NCBI GenBank assembly: GCA_016125455.1
Contig: WGLS01000013.1
Coordinates: forward strand, 62,001-126,000
DNA length: 64,000 nucleotides
Direction: 5' to 3'
Source: Alphaproteobacteria bacterium
GTDB lineage: Bacteria > Pseudomonadota > Alphaproteobacteria > Caulobacterales > Parvularculaceae
Position numbers and translations under genes: made by a program. The notes beneath the pieces are model-generated. The model was not told where the DNA came from, ran no database searches, and worked only from the letters and a program-made list of their open reading frames with translations. This document shows, in pieces, positions 51,214-58,969 of the stretch. Every line of letters begins with the position of its first letter. Positions within the stretch are counted from its first letter, which is position 1.

Positions 51214-52587
51214 ATGACCGATTACGACTATGACCTATTCACCATCGGGGCCGGTTCGGGCGGGGTGCGCGCGTCGCGGCTTGCCGCGCGCTATGGCGCG
51301 CGCGTTGGCGTAGCGGAAGAATTCCGGGTTGGCGGCACCTGCGTCGTTCGCGGCTGCGTGCCGAAGAAGTTTCTGGTTTATGCGTCCGAATACGGGCGAA
51401 TGCAGCATGAATCTCTGGGCTACGGATGGTCAGCCTCCGATGTTGGTTTTGACTGGCGCAAGCTTGTTGAAGCCAAAGACGGCGAGATTGATCGCCTCAA
51501 CGGCATATACATCCGGAATCTGAAGAATGCCGGCGCGGAGATCCATGAATCCCGCGCCGTGCTGAAAGATCGGCATACGATTTATCTGGTCGACCAGGGG
51601 CGTGACGTGACGGCGAGGACGATCCTGATCGCCAGCGGCGGCGCTCCCTGGATAGACGAGACTGTCCCCGGCCATGAACTCGGCATCACGTCAAATGAAG
51701 TATTTCACCTGGAGACGTTTCCAAGGCACGTGGTAATCGCCGGCGGCGGCTACATCGCCGTCGAGTTTGCCTGCATTTTCAAAGGCCTTGGCGCCGACGT
51801 GTGCCTTGTCTACCGGGGCGAGGACATACTGCGCTACTTCGACAGCGATGTTTCGGTGCAGGTGCACGCCGAACTGAAACGCCAGGGTATCCGCGTCATC
51901 ACGCAGGCGACCTTCACCGAGATCGAAGACCTCGGGGCCGGCGAGCGGCGCGTGCGCCTGTCGAACGGCGCAAAGATCGACGCGGACCTTGTTTTCTGGG
52001 CTGTTGGCCGGCGTCCGGCGACCGAAGGGCTCGGCCTAAAGGAGGTTGGCGTCGAGCTTGCGAAGAACGGCGCCGTCAAGGTCGATGAATGGTCCAGAAC
52101 ATCGGTAGACAATATATTCGCGGTCGGCGACGTAACCGACCGTGTCAACCTGACGCCGGTCGCCATTCGCGAGGGCGCCGCGTTTGCCGAGACGGAATTC
52201 AATTCGAACCCCCAGAAGATGGACTACGCATTCATAGCCAAGGCGGTCTTTTCGAATCCGCCCGTCGGAACGGTCGGCTACACTGAATCGGAAGCGCGGA
52301 AAAAGTATGCGAAGGTCGACGTCTACAAGACCGATTTTCGGCAGATGAAGCATATGCTGACCGGCGACGAGCAGCGTACCCTGATGAAAATCATCGTCGA
52401 TGGCGAAACCGATGCGGTCGTTGGCGTGCATATCGTCGGCGAGCACGCGCCCGAAATGATCCAGTGCCTTGCAATTGCCGTGAAGGCCGGCGTCAAGAAG
52501 GCGGATTTCGACGCTACATGCGCCCTGCATCCCACCGCTGCTGAAGAGCTCGTGACGATGAGAGAAAAATTCACGCCGAAGTTCTGA
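51214..52587 (+). CDS. gor: Glutathione-disulfide reductase
   Basis: A 457-residue NADPH- and FAD-dependent enzyme that reduces glutathione disulfide. The redox cysteine pair is C43 and C48 in GGTCVVRGCVPKK. The N-terminal FAD motif GAGSGGVRASR, the NADPH Rossmann motif (VIAGGGYIAVEFA) near 172-184, the FAD region FAVGDVTDRVNLTPVA and the C-terminal HPTAAEELV with the proton-relay His are all present. No mercuric reductase features (N-terminal HMA or C-terminal CC) exist. It is followed 21 bases later by a flavoprotein gene. Confidence 0.95.
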   Translation: MTDYDYDLFTIGAGSGGVRASRLAARYGARVGVAEEFRVGGTCVVRGCVPKKFLVYASEYGRMQHESLGYGWSASDVGFDWRKLVEAKDGEIDRLNGIYIRNLKNAGAEIHESRAVLKDRHTIYLVDQGRDVTARTILIASGGAPWIDETVPGHELGITSNEVFHLETFPRHVVIAGGGYIAVEFACIFKGLGADVCLVYRGEDILRYFDSDVSVQVHAELKRQGIRVITQATFTEIEDLGAGERRVRLSNGAKIDADLVFWAVGRRPATEGLGLKEVGVELAKNGAVKVDEWSRTSVDNIFAVGDVTDRVNLTPVAIREGAAFAETEFNSNPQKMDYAFIAKAVFSNPPVGTVGYTESEARKKYAKVDVYKTDFRQMKHMLTGDEQRTLMKIIVDGETDAVVGVHIVGEHAPEMIQCLAIAVKAGVKKADFDATCALHPTAAEELVTMREKFTPKF

Positions 52588-52608
52588 CGCGCGACAAGGA
52601 GAGAATTC

Positions 52609-54024
52609 TTGGAAACAATCGAAACGGACTATCTTGTCATTGGCGCAGGCGCCGTCGGATTGTCATTCGCGGACGCGTTGCTGGCGGAATCGTCTGCGAC
52701 CATGGTGGTCGTCGATCGGCGCCACGCGCCCGGCGGGCACTGGAACGACGCCTACCCGTTTGTCCGGCTTCATCAACCATCGCTGTTCTATGGCGTCGCA
52801 TCGATGGAGCTGGGGTCAGGCCGCATCGATGATGCCGGTCCGAACGCCGGCAATTTCGAACTGGCTTCCGGTCCGGAGGTCGTCACGTATTTCGAGCGCG
52901 TGATGCGCGAAAGGCTGCTTCCATCCGGACGCGTTCGGTACTTGCCGATGCATGATGTCGTATCGACCGACAACGGCGGCGCCCTCGTCCGCGGACGCCT
53001 CGGCGGCGCGGATCGCAAGATTGTCGTCAACCGAAAGATCGTCGACGGAACCTACTACAACACGACGATACCCTCGACTCATCAGCGGAAATTTGACGTT
53101 GCGCCCGGCGTTGACTGCATCGCGCCAAACGACTTGCCGCGGCGCGCGCCAGGCGCAGGCCGCTTTGTCATCCTTGGCGGCGGCAAGACGGCGATGGACG
53201 TTGGAGTCTGGCTGCTGGAGAATGGCGTCGATCCTGATGCGGTCGTCTGGGTGCGGCCACGCGATTCGTGGCTGATCAACCGTGACACAACGCAGCCGAC
53301 GTCCAGGTTTTTCCATCAGTCAATCGGTTCGATGGCGACCCAGATGGAGGCGGCCGTCGTCGCAACGTCCGTCGACGACCTCTTTGATCGCCTTGAGGCC
53401 GCGGACATAATGCTCCGCATCGATCCCACGACGCGACCGGAGATGTTTCACTACGCGACGATTTCGATTGGGGAAGTCGAGCTGCTTCGTCGGATTGGCG
53501 ATGTGCGCCGCGGCGCCCGGGTCACCCGTATCGAGCCGGGAGCGCTTGCGTTCACGGACGGCGCGCGGTCCTCAACGCCGCCCGGTGCGCTGTACATTGA
53601 CTGCACGGCGACGGCCGTGGAGCGCCGTCCGCCGGTTCCGACGTTCAATGGCGACCGCATCACGCTCCAGATGGTCCGCCTGCCAAACCCCGCGTTCAGC
53701 GCGGCCCTCGCGGCATATGTCGAAGCTCACTATACAGACGAAGCCGAAAAGAACCGGCTATGCGCAGCATGCCCATTGCCGGATTCGCCAGCGGACTGGC
53801 CGGCGGCGACGGTCGCGAACATGATGAACCAGTACGCATGGAATCAGGACAAGACCTTGAGAGACTGGATCACCCGCTGTCGGCTTGACGGTTTTGGCCA
53901 GGTCGTTCGGGATGCTGACAAATCCGATCCGGCGCAAGCGGCGGTTCTGCAGCGCCTGAAGGAAGCGATTATGCCGGCGGTGATGAACCTGCAGCGACTG
54001 GCGGCGCAGCCTGACGCCGCCTGA
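52609..54024 (+). CDS. FAD/NAD(P)-dependent oxidoreductase of unknown substrate
   Basis: A 471-residue flavoprotein with two Rossmann motifs: the FAD motif VIGAGAVGLSFADALL near residues 8-23 with the acidic partner VVDRRHAPGGHWND, and a second NAD(P)-type motif VILGGGKTAMDVGVW near 186-200. It resembles the broad class of single-component monooxygenases and related amine or hydroxylating enzymes, but no specific substrate can be named. The TTG start follows an AAGGAGAG ribosome binding site. It follows gor by 21 bases and probably shares its transcript. The last 56 bases overlap the convergent gene of the ParA pair. Confidence 0.82.
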   Translation: METIETDYLVIGAGAVGLSFADALLAESSATMVVVDRRHAPGGHWNDAYPFVRLHQPSLFYGVASMELGSGRIDDAGPNAGNFELASGPEVVTYFERVMRERLLPSGRVRYLPMHDVVSTDNGGALVRGRLGGADRKIVVNRKIVDGTYYNTTIPSTHQRKFDVAPGVDCIAPNDLPRRAPGAGRFVILGGGKTAMDVGVWLLENGVDPDAVVWVRPRDSWLINRDTTQPTSRFFHQSIGSMATQMEAAVVATSVDDLFDRLEAADIMLRIDPTTRPEMFHYATISIGEVELLRRIGDVRRGARVTRIEPGALAFTDGARSSTPPGALYIDCTATAVERRPPVPTFNGDRITLQMVRLPNPAFSAALAAYVEAHYTDEAEKNRLCAACPLPDSPADWPAATVANMMNQYAWNQDKTLRDWITRCRLDGFGQVVRDADKSDPAQAAVLQRLKEAIMPAVMNLQRLAAQPDAA

Positions 54025-54574
54025 GTTTTTCCTCGAAGCAGCCGCAGCCCCGCATCTCTGATTTCCTCAGGTGCTCAAAGTACACATCCAGCGCGCTTCG
54101 GATCAGCGCCTGTTGGGGAATGTCGAGCACCGCCGATGCAATTCTAAGGATCTGTCGCTGGCGAGCGCTCAGCTTGACCGCTGTCTTGAAGGCGAGCGGT
54201 TCGTCCGGCCTACCGCCTTCGGCGCCGGCCTCGCCATCCGGACGCGGACGTTTGGCGGCGGCGCAGGCCGCAGGGGCTCGACACTGCGAAATGGCGGCTG
54301 TGGGTCGGGCAAGCGCGGGCAGGCCAAGACGACTAAGGTCCGTTTCGGCGACTTCTTCCTCGCGTTGCGCCTTCGCCGGTTCGTCGCGAATTGGCAGGTC
54401 AAGTTCGCGACTGTTGGCGATCACCTCGCGCCAGTCGATCCCGGTCGGGCCGCTGGCGGCGCCGATATTTCGTCGCGGCTGATCGCCGGCGAGCGGATGC
54501 CGGGCGGCAGGTCTGGCGTCGCCCTTGCGGGCAAAAAGGGCGGCAAGGCGCGGTCGCGCATCCGTCATTGACAT
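53969..54574 (-). CDS. Unknown protein, second gene of the ParA operon
   Basis: A 201-residue protein I do not recognise. The first 125 residues are low-complexity and rich in Ala, Pro and Arg, probably disordered. The C-terminal part (about 130-175, FKTAVKLSARQRQILRIASAVLDIPQQALIRSALDVYF in parts) reads as a compact helical domain with the look of a small DNA-binding or ribbon-helix-helix-like unit. The end holds GCGCFEEKL with two cysteines. It begins 12 bases after the ParA-like gene and is therefore likely its partner. Confidence 0.65.
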   Translation of the reverse strand: MSMTDARPRLAALFARKGDARPAARHPLAGDQPRRNIGAASGPTGIDWREVIANSRELDLPIRDEPAKAQREEEVAETDLSRLGLPALARPTAAISQCRAPAACAAAKRPRPDGEAGAEGGRPDEPLAFKTAVKLSARQRQILRIASAVLDIPQQALIRSALDVYFEHLRKSEMRGCGCFEEKLRRRQAAPPVAAGSSPPA

Positions 54575-54586
54575 CTTTCGCCTCGC

Positions 54587-55633
54587 CTATGAATTTGTCC
54601 GACGACCAAAGGTCGGGGGGCGGCGCCGGTCAACGAGACCCGTCGGCGGACCTTGATCCGCGTAGCGACGATCAAGGCCATGCCAGGGCCGGGCGTTGCG
54701 ATCCTCCTCCACGGCCGCGTGCGACGCCGGCGCATCGGCCCGCGGCTCAAAGTAGGCTGCAGCGGCGCCCGCGGTCTCCAGGGACTTCTCGCGAGATGGC
54801 GTTGACGACGGCCCTGATGCCGGCGCTGACCCTGATGCGGAGCCTGATGCGGAGCCTGGCGCCGACGGCGCCACTCGACGACGAAGCTGGCTTGGCGGCT
54901 CATCCTCCCCGCCGCGCATCGGCGAAAGCAATTCCACCTCGAAGCCGCGCTCAATTCGCGGCGCGATTTCGCCGCGTTCGATCGACGCTTTTTCCAGGCG
55001 CGCGTTCAGATAGCTCCACAGCAGGTCGACCTCCCGCGCTGAACGCGACTTTGGGCTGATCTCGCCGACCGTCCGGCCATCAATCATGCTTGCCGCGAAG
55101 TCGACGCGGTTGTGGATCATCACTGGGGTGACGGTTCCGTGTTGTGACAGGGTCACTGCCGTGTCGCTGGTGATCCGAGCCCGCGCCGTTGCGCAGTTGA
55201 CAACGAATACCAGGGGCTTTTTCTGGCATTCGACGAGATCGACGGTAAGGCCGACCGCGCGCAGATCATGCGGGCTCGGACGTGTCGGGACGATCACAAG
55301 ATCCGCATGGGAAATGATTTCGGTGATCTGGTTCGTCACCGACGGCGGCGTGTCGATCACGATAAGCTTGATGCCGCTTCGCTTGAGGGTTTCGAGATCG
55401 CGGGCCAGGGTGGGCACCGATGTGGTCGCGAAGGCGGGCGTTGACGCCTTGCGGACGTTCCACCACTTCGCGAGGCTGCCTTGCGGATCGGCGTCGACGA
55501 GGGCGACGGGGCCTGCGCCCGCCAACTCGGCGGCGACAGCAACGTGTCCGGAAAGAGTTGTCTTGCCTGAGCCGCCCTTTTGGGAGGCGAATACAAGCAC
55601 CTTCGTCTGAGGAAGAGGGGAATCGATCGCCAT
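54587..55633 (-). CDS. ParA-family ATPase with long disordered C-terminal tail
   Basis: A 348-residue ATPase of the ParA/MinD class. The deviant Walker A motif is intact in VFASQKGGSGKTTLSGHVA near residues 16-30, with VDADPQGSLAKWW (Walker A') and VIDTPPSV (Walker B) following; the last 120 residues are a low-complexity tail with Ser/Ala/Gly/Pro repeats (SASGSASGSA and others). The ATPase part positions plasmids, chromosomes or large complexes on DNA or membranes. No parB or parS site is recognised here. The ATG at 55633 is chosen; 20 residues of upstream frame read as unrelated sequence. The partner gene starts 12 bases after the stop. Confidence 0.85.
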   Translation of the reverse strand: MAIDSPLPQTKVLVFASQKGGSGKTTLSGHVAVAAELAGAGPVALVDADPQGSLAKWWNVRKASTPAFATTSVPTLARDLETLKRSGIKLIVIDTPPSVTNQITEIISHADLVIVPTRPSPHDLRAVGLTVDLVECQKKPLVFVVNCATARARITSDTAVTLSQHGTVTPVMIHNRVDFAASMIDGRTVGEISPKSRSAREVDLLWSYLNARLEKASIERGEIAPRIERGFEVELLSPMRGGEDEPPSQLRRRVAPSAPGSASGSASGSAPASGPSSTPSREKSLETAGAAAAYFEPRADAPASHAAVEEDRNARPWHGLDRRYADQGPPTGLVDRRRPPTFGRRTNS

Positions 55634-55773
55634 GGCGCGGATGGTCCTTTCATTGCGAACGGCCTCAATGAAGACACAGACAACACGGATCAAATTTGCG
55701 GCGCGCTAAACTCGCGGCAAAACATTAAGCTAATTTAATAGAAGGTTTGAGGGATCCGACGTCGATTCGGCCC

Positions 55774-56136
55774 CTAAGGGACCTGAATTGGCGCATTCCG
55801 GTCCAGTTCGACGGCTTGCCTGACGATCGCACGAAGCTCGTCGTCGATTTCTGACACCTGGCTCACCTTGACGTGACGAATATTCTTGCCGGTTCCCTCG
55901 ATCCGGTCTGGCCAGCCCTTCGCGAGGCGGTCGCCGGACCAAAACTGGAGATTGCACCGGCTGGCGTGCGCGATGATCGACGCAATCCTCGTCTCGCCAA
56001 TCCAGCAAGGAAAACCCCAGGCAAGTTTTCGTGCGGCCTCGGGCGCAGCGTCATCCAGGATCTGCCTCAGCGCGTCGGCTATCTCGCCGACCGCTCCCGT
56101 CTGTTTGGCAAAATAAACGTCAAATTCCGAAGACAT
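55774..56136 (-). CDS. DUF1801 (YdhG-like) family protein
   Basis: A 120-residue cytoplasmic protein matching DUF1801, with AVGEIADALRQILDDAAPEAARKLAWGFPCWIG at residues 15-47 in parts, then IIAHASRCNLQFWSGDRL and the conserved GTGKNIRHVKV segment. Members adopt a MORN-like/RelE-unrelated alpha-beta fold and have no clear biochemical role. It lies eight bases after dapD's stop, so it may be the end of the dapD operon. Confidence 0.85.
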   Translation of the reverse strand: MSSEFDVYFAKQTGAVGEIADALRQILDDAAPEAARKLAWGFPCWIGETRIASIIAHASRCNLQFWSGDRLAKGWPDRIEGTGKNIRHVKVSQVSEIDDELRAIVRQAVELDRNAPIQVP

Positions 56137-56144
56137 CGTGCGCG

Positions 56145-57005
56145 CTATCTCAGCAGCTCATTGATGGAGGTCTTGGACCGGGTGCGCTCGTCAACGCGTT
56201 TCACGATGACCGCGCAATAAAGGTTCGGGCCCCCTTTTTCGGACGGCATCGCGCCCGGCACGATGACCGAGTAGGGCGGCGTCTCGCCGTAGAAGATTTC
56301 CCCACTCTCTCGGTCGACTATTTTCGTGGAAGCGCCGAGATAGACGCCCATCGACAGGACGCTTCCCCGTCTTACGATGACGCCTTCGGCAACTTCAGAA
56401 CGCGCTCCAATGAAGACGTCGTCTTCGATGATGACGGGCGCGGCCTGGAGCGGTTCGAGGACGCCGCCTATGCCGACGCCGCCGGAGATATGGCAGTTCG
56501 CGCCGATCTGCGCGCACGAACCGACCGTCGCCCAGGTGTCGATCATCGCCCCCGGGCCCACATAAGCGCCGATGTTCACGTAGGAGGGCATCAACACGGC
56601 GCCTCGCGCCACGAATGCGCCGCGTCGCACTGCGCAGGGCGGGACGGCCCGAAAACCAGCCGCGTCGAAAGCCTCGCGCCCCCAGCCCTCGAATTTTGAG
56701 GGAACCTTGTCCCACCAGGCGCCGGCGACGCCCGGCCCGCCTTCGATTACGTCGTTCAGGTTGAGGCGAAACGACAGCAGCACCGCCTTCTTGAGCCAGT
56801 CATGCACGGTCCAGACCGTTGCGTCGCCGCCATCGCCCGGCGACGGCGACGCCACTCTGGCTTCGCCTCGATCGAGAGCGTCAATCGCGGCCGAAACGGC
56901 GTCTTTCACGTCCGGCGATCCGAGGGCGTCAGAATCGCTGCGCGCCTCCCACGCTGACTCGATAACGGACCGCGCGGCGTCAAGTCGCGGGGAATCGCCA
57001 GTCAT
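56145..57005 (-). CDS. dapD: 2,3,4,5-tetrahydropyridine-2,6-dicarboxylate N-succinyltransferase DapD
   Basis: A 286-residue enzyme of the succinylase branch of lysine and diaminopimelate synthesis. It has an N-terminal helical domain and a left-handed beta-helix with hexapeptide repeats ([26 protein letters not shown] in parts, then [38 protein letters not shown] in parts). The succinyl-CoA binding region is typical. The ATG at 57005 is favoured by a GGAGG ribosome binding site and by its four-base overlap (ATGA) with the upstream nucleotidase stop. Confidence 0.96.
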   Translation of the reverse strand: MTGDSPRLDAARSVIESAWEARSDSDALGSPDVKDAVSAAIDALDRGEARVASPSPGDGGDATVWTVHDWLKKAVLLSFRLNLNDVIEGGPGVAGAWWDKVPSKFEGWGREAFDAAGFRAVPPCAVRRGAFVARGAVLMPSYVNIGAYVGPGAMIDTWATVGSCAQIGANCHISGGVGIGGVLEPLQAAPVIIEDDVFIGARSEVAEGVIVRRGSVLSMGVYLGASTKIVDRESGEIFYGETPPYSVIVPGAMPSEKGGPNLYCAVIVKRVDERTRSKTSINELLR

Positions 57006-57811
57006 GTCTGCCTCCATTCCGGTTCCTCGGCGCCGGCGGGCGCGATGCCGCCAAGGAACGCCGCAAGATCGTCCGTAACATGATGAATGTAGTCCAGTTC
57101 GCCGACGTGCGATTTCCGTGCGGGCCGCCTATCCGAAGGTTCGTCCGCCATCCAGTCGGCCTCCGATGCGACGAGAACGGTCCTCATGCCGAGGAACGAC
57201 GGTTCCTGAAGGTTGATGGCGATATCCTCGAACATCGCCGACTTCTCAGGCAGGGCGCCAACGCGATCAATGAAACGTCGATAGGCCGTTCCATGGGGTT
57301 TCGGCGCGTAGCCGGACGCGACGATATCGACGATGTCATCAAATGCGCCGTCAAGGCCAAGCCTGTCGATGACGTTTTCGGCATGGGCGAGCGTGCCGTT
57401 CGTGAAGACAAACTTGCGGCCCGGCAAGTCGCCGATCAGCGCGGCGAGCCGGTCGTTCCGCGCGACGACGGAAAGGTCTATGTCGTGGACGAAGGACAGG
57501 AAGTCCTCAGGGGGAACGTCGTGCTCGTGCATGAGGCCATTCAGCGTTGTTCCGTACCGGACATAGTAATCCTTCTGAAGCCTGCGCGATTCCGGCGCGC
57601 CAAGCCCAAGCCGCGCTTCTATGAAAGAGGCCATGCGCGCGTCGATCTGACGGAAGAGATTGCATTCCGCCGGATACAGAGTGTTGTCGAGGTCGAAAAT
57701 CCAGTGGTCGATACCCTCGAACGCGGCCTTGAGGGCGACGCCGGCGTGAGCGTCCTGGTGTCGAATGTCGGGCATGACCGGCTTATCGCCCGCCGCCGCG
57801 CCGTCGGTCAA
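57002..57811 (-). CDS. HAD-family pyrimidine 5'-nucleotidase (Sdt1-like)
   Basis: A 269-residue HAD phosphatase with motif [10 protein letters not shown] near residues 39-47, the following [18 protein letters not shown] helix, motif II FTNGT near 135, and [10 protein letters not shown] with the catalytic Lys in motif III. This FDLDNTLYP type matches pyrimidine 5'-nucleotidases of the Sdt1/YjjG-like group. The C-terminal tail after residue 215 is not conserved. Its stop overlaps the dapD start, so it is translated together with dapD, a common alphaproteobacterial arrangement. Confidence 0.86.
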   Translation of the reverse strand: MTDGAAAGDKPVMPDIRHQDAHAGVALKAAFEGIDHWIFDLDNTLYPAECNLFRQIDARMASFIEARLGLGAPESRRLQKDYYVRYGTTLNGLMHEHDVPPEDFLSFVHDIDLSVVARNDRLAALIGDLPGRKFVFTNGTLAHAENVIDRLGLDGAFDDIVDIVASGYAPKPHGTAYRRFIDRVGALPEKSAMFEDIAINLQEPSFLGMRTVLVASEADWMADEPSDRRPARKSHVGELDYIHHVTDDLAAFLGGIAPAGAEEPEWRQT

Positions 57812-57838
57812 TAAGGCCGGACGGGCGAGGGGCGGCGC

Positions 57839-58870
57839 TTACTCCGACGCGGGCTGCGCGGGCGGGCCGACAAAGGCGTCGACCCGGAATTCATAGGTCG
57901 CCGAGTTGGCGCTGCCAATCTCGACGCGGCGGAAAATGGCGCTGTCGAGCTCCTGGTCCTCGCAGCTCACGTCATTCAGGGCGTTGAACTTGATTGCATT
58001 CACGCAGAACTCGCGGTCGCCGCCGACCAGCCGTTTTTCAGCGGCGTCGGCGTCGATGAGGCCGTAAACATAATAATGATCGCTCTTAAGCTCGCCCTTG
58101 AGGACCTTCACGCAGTCGCCGGCCTCGATCAGCCACCAGCCGCGGGAGCGGTACGTTTCCTCCTCAGGTTCGGCGAACGCCGACCACACGGGCGCGTCCG
58201 CCTTGTTGCAGAAGTAAAAGCCGAGCTTGGCTTCGCGGGCGTTTGCGTCTTCGACAAGGGCGGCAATCGTGTCGTCGTCGATGACGGCCCCGTCGCCCAG
58301 CGACTTTTTCTGCCGGTAGTTGGCGAGCGCCTGCTGGGTGTTCTTGCCAAGCGACCCGTCGATGCGGCCGGAAAATTCGCCGACGTCGATGAGAAGTCGC
58401 TGGATGCCGGCGACTTCGGCGCTGAAAACGCTATAGTTCTCCGCCTCGGCGAAATCGGTCCGCCAGTTGCCCTTGGCGGCCTCGGTCACGTCGACCGTGA
58501 AGAAATCGCGCTGCCGCGACGGGTCGTCCTTGCAGACTTCCTGATTGCGGAGGTTGAAGAAACCTTCAGGCTCGACGCAGAGCGGCGTGTCGCCCGACCA
58601 GGATCGCAACGGGCCTGCGTGTCCCTGAATCCCCTCCGCGTAGACGAAATACCGGCCCGGATCAGTGCTTTCCGTCAGCACGACCTTGCATTGGCCGGGG
58701 TTCAGGCGCCACCAGCCGCGCGTCGCCAGGCGGTCGCCGTCGACATATGCGATGGCGGCTGACAAGACATAGCTCGTCTTGTTGCAGAGGCTGTACTTCG
58801 CTTCGGCCGCCCCAAGCAGGCCAAAGGCGAAACCGAATGCGACGGCGGTCAGGCGAAGGACTCGTGACAT
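57839..58870 (-). CDS. Exported protein with two DUF1036 domains around a peptidoglycan-binding-like domain
   Basis: A 343-residue periplasmic protein with a signal peptide (FGFAFGLLGAAEA, about residues 12-24). The first DUF1036 (about 25-85) reads YSLCNKTSYVLSAAIAY...RGWWRLNPGQC in parts, and the second (about 215-270) reads FYFCNKADAPVWSAFA...RGWWLIEAGDC in parts. Between them lies a helical region resembling a peptidoglycan-binding domain (RIDGSLGKNTQQALANYRQKK, near 165-185). Matching Cys residues in each half suggest disulfides. It is divergent from priA by 99 bases. Confidence 0.85.
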   Translation of the reverse strand: MSRVLRLTAVAFGFAFGLLGAAEAKYSLCNKTSYVLSAAIAYVDGDRLATRGWWRLNPGQCKVVLTESTDPGRYFVYAEGIQGHAGPLRSWSGDTPLCVEPEGFFNLRNQEVCKDDPSRQRDFFTVDVTEAAKGNWRTDFAEAENYSVFSAEVAGIQRLLIDVGEFSGRIDGSLGKNTQQALANYRQKKSLGDGAVIDDDTIAALVEDANAREAKLGFYFCNKADAPVWSAFAEPEEETYRSRGWWLIEAGDCVKVLKGELKSDHYYVYGLIDADAAEKRLVGGDREFCVNAIKFNALNDVSCEDQELDSAIFRRVEIGSANSATYEFRVDAFVGPPAQPASE

Positions 58871-58969
58871 GAAAAAGCGACCCTATCGACGACGGCGCCG
58901 ACTGCGGTAATGCCCCCCCTCGCCGACGCCGCGTAATTCACCCGAAACCGGAGCTACGATCAAGCAGCC

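Noticed and set aside
51214-52587. Mercuric reductase, to complete a mer operon with the MerT-like protein
   Set aside because: Sequence motifs fit glutathione reductase; it lacks the C-terminal vicinal cysteines and lies 38 kb from the metal operon.
54800-54870. CRISPR-like short repeats
   Set aside because: The repeats are in-frame, adjacent and without spacers; they encode a low-complexity protein linker.
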